Positions 1 through 11,519 of a stretch of DNA of 64,000 nt are shown here, in pieces; position 1 is the stretch's first letter, and every line of letters starts with the position of its first letter. The translations under genes were made by a program, and so were the position numbers. Under the pieces are notes generated by a model. That model was not told the DNA's origin. It saw only the letters and a list, made by a program, of their open reading frames with translations, and searched no databases. This DNA is from Vanilla planifolia. Taxonomy: Eukaryota; Streptophyta; Magnoliopsida; Asparagales; Orchidaceae. The stretch lies in assembly GCA_023846275.1 (NCBI GenBank), contig CM043870.1, positions 15,484,385-15,548,384 on the forward strand, given 5' to 3'.

Positions 1-802
1 CAATGCACGTTCTTGACCTAGAAGTTGAATTGCTAGCCCGAATAAGACCTCTTGTAATAGTAAACTACAAATTAAAATTATTTAAAACATAATTTAGGAA
101 CTACTTTTAAAAGTTCTTAAAAAAAGTTTTTGTTTGATTTTTAGTTAACTTATGCTTGACTAGTTATGTACAAGAAGTTTAGATGCTTAGCATTCACCAA
201 ATGTATAAAAATGATTAAGTTATTTTTTATGTTTAATAACTTAATGATAGCTTAATTTAATCTAAAAGTATTTAAAATTTTTAATGATTATTTTATTAGC
301 ATCCTATTCTATTCATTATGAGCATGATGCACATGAAAATCTTATTTTATCACATATAAATGATGAGTTACTAAAATCATTTAAAATTGAAGTATAATTT
401 TTTTTTTCTGATGATTGAATTGTTGATCAACTTGAATTCATATCAAAATTTTCATTTATAACTAAATTATTTATAGATATGCCATATTTCACACTTTCTA
501 GTAATGTTGAATAGTAGAGTTATAATTGATCTTAATAGTATAGTCCATATTATTAATAATAATAATGTTATTTAGGATATAGGATTTGTAATAGAACCTC
601 ATACATGACCATAGTGTACTATTGATAACAACTTGTGAGATTCATTGACGATGCTTTGTTGTCATAAACGTTGCCACTATTTGCTTTTATATATTTCATG
701 TGAAGTTATTCCAACTTCAAAAAAATTATGCTCATGTGTTAATAAGATATATAAAGAATTATCAAGTTAATTGTATCAAGGTGTGTCGAAGTTTTTTTAG
801 AA
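1..802. other. AT-rich DNA, no gene seen
   Basis: The stretch is AT-rich with stops in all frames. I recognise no transposon motif, RNA gene or LTR terminus in it. Confidence 0.5.
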
Positions 803-1003
803 GAAATTTTAATATTAATTAACCTTTTCAAGGATAGAACTTTAACTTCAAATGGATTTCCTATTCCAGGAACTAAACCTCAAAAACAAACAATGCTTAA
901 ACTAGACAATGAGCCTTACCCTATTTTCTCTATTGAGTTAAAAGTATTTTTAGATCTTATCACCTTGAATGGGGAAAAGCATTCACATATGGTTGTCTAC
1001 TGA
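803..1003 (+). other. Unidentified 67-codon open stretch without ATG start
   Basis: A frame beginning at 803 stays open until TGA at 1001-1003, which is long for such AT-rich DNA. The translation has a coding-like composition, including the motifs GFPIPGTKP and LDNEPYPIF, but I do not recognise the family. There is no upstream ATG in frame, so if real it is an exon fragment or a decayed gene or transposon piece. A shifted frame just downstream (about 1015-1080) also reads as protein-like for a short distance, which would fit a frameshifted relic. Chance is also possible. Confidence 0.2.
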
Positions 1004-4000
1004 TCATCAAAATGTTAATTTTTCTATTCTAGAAATAGATATTATTGAATTTATATTACTTATCCATTCTTCTGTCTAAATTATTTGCTTATTCTATAAA
1101 AATATGTTTTTATTTTTTTGTAAAGGAACTTAATTTTAATCACCATATTGTCACTTAAATTACTATATGAGATGCTTTGATGACATCATTACTATTACCA
1201 AAGGTCCAAAATATTAGAGATGGTTACATTTGCTTATTATAGGAACATAATCAAGTGGATCACTATATGAGTTTAATAGAAGACATTCCTTGTAAACTTA
1301 GGTGATCTTTGATGTAGTCTATACCACTTGATGTCTTACTTTCAAAAAGGCCTTATAGAGATTTCTATTTATTTTAATGACCTTTGGTGCATAACACCAC
1401 TAGGTAAATTTTTCTTGGTAGGGAGAGATGTAGGATGTGTTACATCAAGTAGATGAATTAAGCTAATCCTATAGACCCAATCAAGTTTTTATTTAGTAAA
1501 TGTGTTTAGTTGATTATGAATTGAGTTATATATAAGTCAGCTATGGTATTTTTGTCCTTCTCTATCCTTATTTGTTTTGCATTTTTTATTAAGAAGGGCA
1601 CCTTTATCATTTTATTATTGGTTTTGTTTTTCTGCTTTGCATTACTATGAATATTCTCTATGGTATGAAAATTGAGAAAGTTGATTTGATGAAAGAAAGC
1701 CTTGAAGAGGTTTTTCTCATAGAAGAGCACACCCTCCTTCCTAGAAGACAAAATGTTAGATAGAAGAGTAGCACATATGTCTCCTATACATCCATGTAAT
1801 CATTATCCCATTATAAGATTTCCATCTTACCTTCATCCTCCATCATGCATTAGATTAGCAAAAGAAAGAACTTATAGTATTTAAAATTTTTCAAGGAACC
1901 TTTTTTTGTTACTTGGTGATGGACTTAACATATAAGGAAAGCAATATTAAGAAGCATGAGCGAGTGTTTGTTATGGTTATGCTCTTCTACATTCACCTAT
2001 GGCATTGGTTGAGATCATAGCTATCTAAAGTCTAATTTACAATGTGCATAGAGTCTCATAAATGATGTTTCAATAAACCATTATTAGGACCTTCTATTAT
2101 ATGTTTCTTTTCAATGGATTATTTTTAAGTCAATAATCTTAATTGCAATACTAAACTTTCCTGACATACCCACAACTAAGCACATTAAATTTCCAATTAA
2201 ACTGTATTAAGGATTTCGAATTATACATAAGTGCATTAGATTAAGGACTGATTCCACCTTAGTGCTTCTGGCCATAACTAAACATGATGTTTGCTAACCA
2301 TGTCTTTGCTCAGCCTAGCCTTCTTTTAAGACCTTAAATCTAGCACTTCATGATCTTGAACCTAGAAATGAAAGTACACCCATACCTTGGAAGCCATATA
2401 GGGTTTCTAAAGGGATGAACCCATGTATCCCATAACTTAGCAAAGTCATGGCTCGTTACTTCCTAAGCAAACCCGAGGAAAAAGGGATACTTGGCTACAA
2501 CATTAACTAAGTTTTTTCATCAATTCTAAGTGTTTGTAAATGGTTTTTACTAAGGTATAAGGTGTAAATTATGTGACATGACTTTTCATACATTTTTCTT
2601 CATGTTTTAACAATTTAAACACACTCTTACCATGTCATAACGATAACTAAAATTATGAAAATTGTTAAATAAAACCTTAGCACTATACATCAAAATTTAC
2701 ATTTAAAACAAATAGATATCGACAAAAAAAACGTGAAGTTTTCTCAATACTTTATCATATCATGAAACTCATGAAAAAACAAATAGTAAATACTGTATAC
2801 AACCAACTTTATCAGGAATCCTTTCTTCTTAAAACAAATAATGATTTTATTAGGGTTCTTAAATTCTAATAAATATATAAAAAAACAAGGTTAACCTTTT
2901 TAGGTCACGAAGGTTAATTATAATAAATTTTGCATCCCTATGGTTTACCAAAATTGTTTTGGCATTTAACATAATACTCAATTCTAAATCAACCAACTTG
3001 GCTTAGATAGTAGCATGGTCTTGATTCATGTAAACATTTCTTTGTTAAGGGATTTTTTGCTTCATAAATTTTCTATTCTACATTCATCTTTTGTATATAT
3101 CTATAATCAAAATCGAACATTCAACATAACCTAGTAACATAAATTCTACTTTACCTGTATGAACTCAAGGGTCATCCTACTTAGAAAATATAATGCAGAG
3201 AACTTCTCTTTATTTAGATCCTTCATTTCCTTAAAATATTAACTCTCTACCTTCTTCTTCCTCATAATTTATCTTGCTTTTTCTTCTTTGTATGCTCTTG
3301 GTTAGACTCTTCAAAAATCCCTTCTTTGGCTATGTTTTTTAAAACCCTTAAAAGCTCATCATAAGGTTTTATCATGACTAAACTTTCTTAAACAAGGATT
3401 TATCTTAGGATGAACCTCTTTTTTGATTTTGTGTAACCATGACTCAAGCTTATAAACCATTCCTCAATCCACTTCTTTGTATCCTACCAAATCCAATTCC
3501 TATAAATTACATATCTTAGAAATGTTTTTAGCTAATACATATATTCATTTATTATTCTTCTTTCTTTTATATTTGTTCTTTCATAAGTATTCATAATTGT
3601 ACCACATATATTATATTTTCCTTTTAATCCCCTTATCATCAAGTTCCACTCCAAAGTTTTTTGGGTCTTTTCCATATATTTTTATGCATTCATAATTAAA
3701 TAATAATGATGGTAAAAAAAATGGTAACATAAATAAAATCATAAGCTTATTTTTAAGTAGTAAGCCAAATCAAGACATATGTGTTGCATCTTAGATCTTA
3801 CCATTCAAAAATGCTTCTAATTCAAATTTTATAATCCAAAATTAAAATTTTAAATTTTTAATTCACAATACAAAACATAACTTCATCAACTAATTTTGAA
3901 ATAATATTTCTTAAGAATGCTAGTTATAATAGTATAATAAAAGTTTTTACTATTACAACCTTTATGATCAACAAACTATGCATCCAAAGTTTGACAATAC

Positions 4001-4449
4001 CTCTAAACACCCACGAGCAATTAACTCATAAAATTTCTTACATCTTTAAAACTCAAAATATAACTTTATGCATTGAGATAAGAGCATTGGTAAAAATGAA
4101 GTATAAATAATAGTATGGCTATAAAAGCATTCCAAATGATATGAATCCATTAAAAATAATGACATAAATAAAAATAGCTAAAAATATTTCATAAAAGTGG
4201 AAATGGTGATGCAATGCCATAGACTCCTCAACATAGGAAAGAATTATGTCCGATTAGAAAATTACATTAACCCATGAACTTTAGTCATAGAGACTACTAG
4301 GGCTAAGAAATTTATAGCTATCAACCTTGGCATCTTTGATGCATTCATATATAAAATATGTAATACATTGCCTAAAAATGTATTCAATAGTTGGCTTATT
4401 TGAGTTGGACACTTTGATATGCTTCATTACTATATTCTCTATATTTCCT
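1004..4449. other. AT-rich DNA, no gene supported
   Basis: No recognisable coding sequence. The longest ATG-initiated frame (1506-1751, minus, 81 codons) has no known motif and a Lys/Asn/Ile-rich composition expected of AT-rich noncoding DNA. A pyrimidine-rich stretch around 3240-3310 resembles the leader region of some plant LTRs, but I could not find paired termini. Most of this interval is probably transposon sequence decayed beyond recognition by eye. Confidence 0.4.
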
Positions 4450-7020
4450 TTGCATTTCGAAGTGTGAAATATTGCATATTTTCTATTTGATAGCATATAT
4501 TTTTCTTTTGTATAGCTAACCTATATTGAGGTGGTTGAGTGAAATTTTTGATATAGTTTTGTTGGCAAAGTTGACCATAATTTCTCTAACTTTTTTAATC
4601 CCAAGCTATTCTCCTTAGTAGACATACTAACTTTGTCTCATCTTGTCCAATGTCACTTGTCAATGTTCACCAAGTCATCTTAAACGTTACCATTCATCAA
4701 CATTTCAATTTGTGTTATATACTTAGCGGAGGATGTGTGGCCATCAATGAATATATAGGAATTGAAGCCATTATATGTTTTACAAGAATGACTCTCCCAA
4801 TAATAGTTAGCTTTTTTTTTTCTTCCGACATGAAACCTTTTTTTCTAATTTTCTTAATAAGTTGTTCAAAAAGTATTGTTTTTTCTTACTAGTGAATAGT
4901 GAACATCCTAGATAATTTATTAGAGGCTTATTTTTCTTAAACCTAAGCATTTTATTGATTCTTTTAATTTGGCTTGGATTTAGTTTGTTACTACATATAA
5001 ATATGCACTTGCATGGGTTGATGAGTAGACAAAATAAACTTTGGAAGTCATGAACAAATTTATGAAGATTAGTGATTAATTTATTATCTCCCTTACTGAA
5101 GATTATGATGTCATTTGAAAAGCATGTGTGATACAATTAGAGATGCTCTTGGTTGCACATCATGTGAACTCCTACCTTTGTTGTTGAGCCATTTCAGCCC
5201 ATGAATAAATTGTTCCATTGGTAAGATGACAAAAAAGTGGAGATCTAGCTATACAAAGTACATTCCTATTCACCATAAAGACTTTATCTTCAAAGTTTAA
5301 TTTAGTGAGGTCCTTGCTAAGGAATTTGTAGGATAGACAGTCAAAAATATTTTTTAGATGAAGTTTAATTGTATAATTATTTCCTCTAGATCTTCTAATT
5401 ATTAGTTTGTTGAATTCCTACAAAGGGAGGATATTGTTAGTAATATCCCTATCCTTAATGAATGCACTTGCTCAAGAGATATGAGAAGTCAAGGAATTTT
5501 TTGGAGTTTTATTTTCATCATTTTGGAGAGATTTTTATAACATTTCAAGTGCATGACATTCCTTTAAGAAGAAGTGTCCCAACTAGAAAAATTTCTTGCT
5601 GCATCTCAAAACCTTCTTGACAATATTTCCCAAAAGTGCATGAAGAATGTATAGTTTATTCTATTAGACTTAGGGTACTATGGGGTCCATATGAATACAA
5701 TATCTTTGATTTTCTCTATTGCAACTTCCTACAATTAGTAGCTTGTTATTTTTGACATTTACTAAGGAAGGAATAGATCCAAAAATTGTATCTTTTTTTG
5801 TTAACTTGGAAGTTGACAATAGATTCTAAAAATGTTTAATTGCAACTTTTACTATTCTATCTTCCACATAAATCCAATTATCTTTGGGTATGTTATGAAT
5901 TGTTATCTAAGATCCTTTTTTTTATAGTGGCATGAAAGAATTTTGTGTTCCTTTTCTTATCTTTTAGCCATATGATCCAAGCATTTTGAAAACAATATTC
6001 TTCCTCTTTTTTAGTGGAATTAATAAGGTCCTCATGTGCTTATAATCAACCATTTACATGTTTACTCATTCTAAATCAATTCAAATTATTTTTGTTTTAG
6101 ATTGAATATGTCACCAAAATGTCATTTTGTTCCATTCCTTGAGGCTTGCTATCAACAACTTTTCCTTAAGAGCAAGGTGTTTTAATTTCCTAGAATGTAA
6201 TTGCTAGATTCCACCTGTGTTCCATAATTTAAAGAAAGGATTGGTACTTCAATCACAAATCCTAGAATTTAAATTTCTTAGGCACCATAAGTGTTTTCAT
6301 AGGAAGGTGTAGTAGCATTGGAGCATGATCTAGAGTTATTTTGCAAAGGCATTAAGTTGTTGGAGCCAAGAATTGATTCATACATTCTTGACTCACAAAC
6401 ACTCTATGTAATTTCTTCCAGCCCTATCTATCTTTCCTTTCTCTAAAGCATGTGAAAGGACTTATCAAGAAAACATTTTATGAGACCACACTGATTAAAA
6501 TAACCAAAGAACTCTCGAATGGCTTCCAACTTGAACATGGAGTATCTCTTGTATTACTCCAAAGATGACACTACATTAAAGACTCTTATAATTAGCCTCA
6601 ATATATTGGAAATCTTTGCTATTTGATAGTGACTATGTTAGAGAGCTCTTCTATCAGTAAAAGGGCTCTTAGTTTAGACAAAGAAACATTATGAATAATT
6701 GTTCCAGCCTTGGTGCTTTCACAAAAAGGTGTGTAAATTAGTAATCATCCTGTATGATCTAGTACAGAAATTTATTTATCTAATGGACCTAGAACTTGAT
6801 TTATTTGTTTCTTTCATAGAATTCAAAATCTAGCTTCTTAGCAAGTTGCTATATTTATTTTTTTATGCACCATGTGTTCCATTAAGGCAATTCGAAGGAT
6901 ATTCTTTGATTTGTTTATGTAGTCGAGATGGCTAATCAATATTTTATTCTTTATTCTCCTTATGTTCTATAAAAGGATTTTAGACATTGTGATTTTGTTT
7001 TTTTAAAATTTGAATAGATT
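4450..7020 (-). mobile_element. Decayed L1-type LINE (ORF2 part)
   Basis: Reading the minus strand from right to left gives, in order, traces of an endonuclease (EEP) domain around 6200-6560, an RT palm region at 4807-5136, and the post-RT motif resembling 'LS..GR..L...' around 4745-4810. This order matches ORF2 of plant L1 LINEs. The reading frame is broken by many stops and frameshifts. I see neither a clear poly(A) tail on the left nor an ORF1 on the right, so both edges are approximate. In place of the catalytic F-A-D-D box the RT has F-S-N-D, so the element is dead. Confidence 0.7.
4807..5136 (-). pseudogene. LINE reverse transcriptase fragment
   Basis: This 109-codon open frame on the minus strand is the best-preserved part of the LINE at 4450-7020. 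Near its N-terminus it has FSNDIIIFSKG, aligning with the FADD box of non-LTR reverse transcriptases, with the first catalytic Asp position changed to Asn. It is followed by the L-IN-CK region ('SGL.iN..KS') around residues 38-45 and the P-x-NYLG motif around residues 72-78, which is highly characteristic of LINE RTs. The frame ends in a lysine run. It is a fragment of a much longer ORF2 and cannot be functional. Confidence 0.72.
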
Positions 7021-7646
7021 AAGAGATTATATAAAAGCCTTTAGGGCTGATTGGCTTGTGTGAAACTTTTTTTTTATTTTTTGGGTGGCTCATCTACTTA
7101 AGATAGATGTGAAACCTTCCACTTTGAAGCATAACAAAGCTTTGTTAATGGATTTTTCATGGAGTTCTTAACTGATTATAATCTTATGTGATCTAATTGA
7201 TTAGACTATTAGAGCCAATAACCTCTTTTAAGCTCCTATTAAACAAATTGAAGTTTTCAATTTTTTTTGCTACTCTTATGAGGATTTGTTTTTAGGTTGG
7301 GGATCAATATTGGGTTGGGGAGTTGTTTATGTGATCTATGGAAAAATTTTGTATTCTTGTTTAAACAAGAGGCAACTGCTTTTTATTATGGCTTTCCACC
7401 TTCCAATTATACCCTAAGTTTTATGGAATCTATTGAATCGAATATGTGGAAATCTTAAACTCTTCATTGTCTATTAAGGAATTTTTTAGTTCTTATTATG
7501 CTTGCAATAATGCATATCATGGCTATGCAACAACTATGGCAATAACTATGTAGCTGTCTTGTCAAACTTTCTACCAAATTCTATTATTACTTTTTCTTTT
7601 TTCATGATTTTATTCCTAGTAGGTAAATCCTTCACTAGATCCACCT
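7021..7646. other. Unassigned AT-rich DNA with a T-rich run
   Basis: A T-rich run at about 7066-7081 could be the reverse complement of a poly(A) tail from a minus-strand retroelement lying to its right, but no LINE motif is clear in 7082-7646. Otherwise I see nothing. Confidence 0.3.
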
Positions 7647-8225
7647 TGTTACATCCTTGTGTTTGATGAGTTTAGCATAAATGTTTATATCTCATATGAG
7701 CTTGCTCTAAGTAAAATTATTAATATTCAATTAAGACAAGCCATGAACTTTAAATGTCTAAGATAGTGGTCTTCAAGGCTCTTAGAGTCATGACAAGCTT
7801 CAAGGAAATTGAAGACATGTACTAAAGTTTTCATACTTGATTTTCTTTTTATTTTTCTTAAAATTGATATGTCAAAATTTTGAGATGATGTGGCACACTA
7901 GTAGTACTAATATTTAAAAATGTTATAAAATTAATAATTATTAAATTTTGATTTTTGGGCCAAGCATTATTAATGAAAAGTATAGACAATGGTATTTGAT
8001 TTTTTAAAATAATTTAAGAATTATTTTTCTGAATTTCTTTTCATAGTCATTTAGAAAACTTATAATACTATGATAATATAAAATTATTTTGGTATACTTA
8101 TATTAAATATTTTGGTACAAAAATTCTCAGAAGTCACCCTAAGACAACGTTACTCTCGGGAATTTTCACTGTAGCATTGGGCGGGTCGACCCGACCCGAC
8201 TACCAGCCAGTCCAGGCTTTTAGAA

Positions 8226-8229
<4 letters not shown>

Positions 8230-8293
<64 letters not shown>
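8230..8293. repeat. (TA)n microsatellite inside the LTR
   Basis: About 31 uninterrupted TA units lie just after the GC-rich palindrome block of the LTR. The equivalent place in the other family A copies (near 21335-21365 and 21845-21865) is only an AT-rich spacer, so the microsatellite expanded after this copy inserted. Confidence 0.95.
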
Positions 8294-8296
<3 letters not shown>

Positions 8297-8945
8297 GTGG
8301 ACTGACCTGGAAGGGGAGCCCGTAGGCCAAAGGAATTCAGGCCGCAGAGGCCACTGGCGACGCTGAACGGATCCCGGCGAATTCAGCCCAGAGGCAACGC
8401 TCAACGGAATGGTTCAAGATCAAGTCAACCCAACTAGGTGATGAAATCTTGGTTAAGGAAGGGAAGGGAAGGGACAACCACAAGCACAAGATTAGTAGGA
8501 AGCGAATTCCTTATAAAGAGCAAGGGCAAAGTTTTTTGGGCAATGTTGGACTAAAATCCAACCTAATTATCAAAGAAGTTGGGAGGGCAAGCGCGATCGG
8601 ACGACTGACATTATTCAGCGTAAAATGACATGCAAAAGAATCAAACCAAAGCTGCATAGATATGAGCTAGGACGCGTAACAACTAAGCTAACAGTTTTAA
8701 TTGGAATTATGTTTGGACACATTATATTAGTAAATGCAGTGTAGCATGTGCGCAATCTAGATGTTCACATCAACCTAGCCCAGATCGAACTGATAGGATT
8801 AATCTGGAACGGTAAATTCGAGATTCAATTAGCGTCGTCTATATTTGGGCCCAAATCGGACGGTAGCTACTCTTCGTTCGTTACCCAAACGACTACTTGA
8901 TTTTAAGAACCATTGTGAGTGATTTTAGAGCTCAAATTTAAGCTC

Positions 8946-8953
8946 TATAAATA
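8946..8953 (+). promoter_or_regulatory. LTR TATA box
   Basis: TATAAATA lies in a segment conserved between all family A LTR copies (reverse complement at 18385-18392 and 20706-20713). It is probably the core promoter of the retrotransposon. Confidence 0.6.
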
Positions 8954-9541
8954 GGGAAGGACGAAGAACTTCTAGATGTGACATTTGTTAAGATCCAAAA
9001 GCTTTCAGATCACGATTTTGGGCAAAATCAAGTGAATGCGATGCTTCCAATTTCATAAAGAGAAAGTAGCAAGAAGGATTTCGAAATTAGAGGTTTTTGC
9101 TTCAACAATCTTTCAATCTCTATTCTTCCATTTTTTAGTCATGTGTGTCACCTATTTCTCTTAAAGTTATTTTAAGTTTTACCAATTTTTGTATTCTTTT
9201 CTTTGGGGTAAGGGCATCCCGGTATTGTGCAAAAGCCTGGGGTTTGAATTGAACCGAGAAAAACTCAAGTAGGTTCGGAATTAGCCGTAGGAAAAATCTC
9301 AAGTATGTTTGAGGTGAACCGTAAGAAAGACATCCCTTGTAATTTGGTATTTTTAGTGTTGTTTTTCACAACACTGGTTGGGGGTGGATGTAGGCTTGAT
9401 TTTGAGTCGAACCACCTTAAAAATCTTTTGTGTTATATTTCTTCTTATTCGCGCTTAAATGATCTAATTTTTAATTGAAACAAAAAATCGAAAGAAAATT
9501 TTATTTACCACAATTCACTCCCCCTCTTGTGGGATTTACAA

Positions 9542-11519
9542 TGTGCGTCCAGGTTAAATTGATTGTCATTCGATTCCCTTTGAGTGGTGTTTTGATTGTT
9601 TATGATGTGAATATGGTGCTACTTTATTAAAAAAATAGATTAAAATATATTACAATGAAATCCATACTAGTGCTAATGTTAATTTTGTGTTCAAATGAAA
9701 ATCTAGATGCCATTTTAGAACTTGCATTCGGAATTCAGTTGTATTCTAGGTTCTATGTAGCTTGCAGGTCAAATGCTGTTCTTCTTATGTAAAATCGAAT
9801 TACACTGTACTTGTGATCAAGATATCCCACAGAAAGTAAACTTAAAAAAGTTAAAAGTTGGATGACTAATGTCCTTGTTTAGACATTCATGGGAAAATTT
9901 TCAAAATAAGTATACTTAAAGGAGGTTATTTTTGAAATCTCTTCTTCTTGTTCATTGCCCACCTCAAGTTTGCCTTTGAATATTGTTGATGACTTGTTTT
10001 GAATAGGTGTGGATTTGTTGATTCACCCAGCACCTCTGCAAATGAACGATTAGGGTACATGAATCCCTCTAAACTTGCCATTGCGGGAAGACACTCTACA
10101 AGGTGAGAGACTTAAGAGCTTAGGTAGCTTCAAGGATTAGACGTTCCAAGAGCTTACTTGGCTTTTGGGTTATAAGATTTAGAGATTGCTAAGCTAGTCC
10201 GCATCAACCTTAACAGGCCTTCATTTATGCAGTCCCTTTTCATATTTTAGTTTGTGATTAGTAATTATCTTTTTCTTATTTAACAATCAACGATAAAATG
10301 GGTTGCTAATTTAGTATTACACAATTAAAAAAAGCTAATCTGCATTTTTAAAAAATCACTCTCTTTTTTCTTTCATAAATAAGAACAAATTTATGAATAT
10401 TACATCATTTAAAAAACATCAAAATTTCATATTAACCAAATCACTTTTGGCCTCTTCTAATAAAAAAAACAGAAATATCGATCGCATATCCAGTTACAAT
10501 AAAAAATAGCAAAAAAGAAATTTGAAAAGAGTTTCTATTAGAGAAAAAGTGTCATGCATCTGGTTATCGTAATAAATACATTTCCAAAATTAAAATTTAA
10601 GAAAACCTATTGCAATTTTATTTGAAACTTGGTTCGAAAATTTCACTATCTAGCAAAGGAAATTTTAACCAAAATCCTTGTGTTAAAATCTTCTATTTAA
10701 CATTTACAACGATGCAGCAAAAAAATATGTGATTTTTACGTATATTTTCTTTTAGTTAATTTATTTATTTTAACTAGAATTTTGATAAATCTTCGAAAAG
10801 ACAGTGTCATACACATACCAAGGTTAGATAATTTATTATGACTGAAACTTCAGCATTGCACACACGTTCCCCTTTCAAAATTATGTTGGTGGCTGTGGTG
10901 TCCATCTAGTGAGTATTGAGACACTGTTGCCATATTTCATATGGGAGATATTAGGAAAGTGATTCTGGAAAGCACAACATAAAGAAAGTCAAATGCAAGA
11001 TCTGTTAGATATGATGAGACATAAGAATTAATTTGCAGAAACATATATGACAAGAATCAAGCACATGATCAAGGGGCATGCCATACACGAACACATAGCT
11101 AATAATAAAAAAATTTACTTAAGCCAGAATCAAATAAAACTAATACAAATTATATACAAATATGTTTAAATGAGAATCATATAGAACTATTAGCTAAACA
11201 ACTATAAAATGTAAAATGTGCATGAAGGTGAAGATTAGAGAATAGAACTTCCTAAGATGTGCTATTAATAAATAATAAAATAAAATTGAAGCTTAAGTAT
11301 TGTCACACCATAGAATCCTTACAAATAATAAAAGGTGACATTTCACACTAAATATTAAGTTAGATCCCATTTGTCTACAAAAGAAAGATGGAACAATGTT
11401 ATCTTCTAGATCCAACCACCAAATAAGATATGCTAGATTGCCCTAAGTATTTAATAAACTCTCATATGCCATCAAAAGATCCTCATGTGGCCTATTTAAG
11501 TTATTGAAATTCTCAAAAT
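9542..11519. other. Unassigned DNA containing one exon-like piece
   Basis: No transposon motif is recognised here. The only coding-like piece is at 10007-10102 and is listed separately. The rest is AT-rich with frequent stops. Confidence 0.4.
10007..10102 (+). other. Possible isolated exon, 96 bp, unidentified
   Basis: A less AT-rich block is bounded on the left by a pyrimidine-rich stretch ending in AATAG and on the right by a near-consensus splice donor (AAG followed by GTGAGA at 10103). One frame is open through it and reads like real protein, for example VDSPSTSANERLGYMNPSKL. Its length is a multiple of three, and the codon is split after its first base at the left edge. I do not recognise the family. 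It could be an exon of a host gene whose introns carry transposons (the LTR at 7647-9541 would sit in the upstream intron), a captured gene fragment, or chance. Confidence 0.27.

Larger units (their letters stand above)
7647..9541 (+). mobile_element. Solo LTR of SIRE-like copia family A
   Basis: Almost the whole stretch is the reverse complement of the right LTR of element A (20087-22438). Shared parts are the start (TGTTACATCC at 7647), a GGGTCGACCC palindrome block near 8185, a TATA box, and the C-rich 'CACTCCCCCTCTTG' end near 9518-9531. No primer-binding site follows and no polypurine tract precedes, so it is a solo LTR or an isolated terminus. The last bases differ from the family A end, so the right boundary is uncertain, and I found no target-site duplication. 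It lacks the 485-bp duplication seen in the right LTR of element A. Confidence 0.75.

Noticed and set aside
1330..1450. Purine-rich 'gtagggagagatgtagg' as a gypsy polypurine tract followed by an LTR
   Set aside because: I could not find a matching second LTR, primer-binding site or chromodomain/integrase upstream that holds up. One purine run is not sufficient.
7066..7081. T-run taken as the poly(A) tail of the LINE at 4450-7020
   Set aside because: That LINE is on the minus strand with its 3' end on the left, so a tail would be near 4450, not on the right side.
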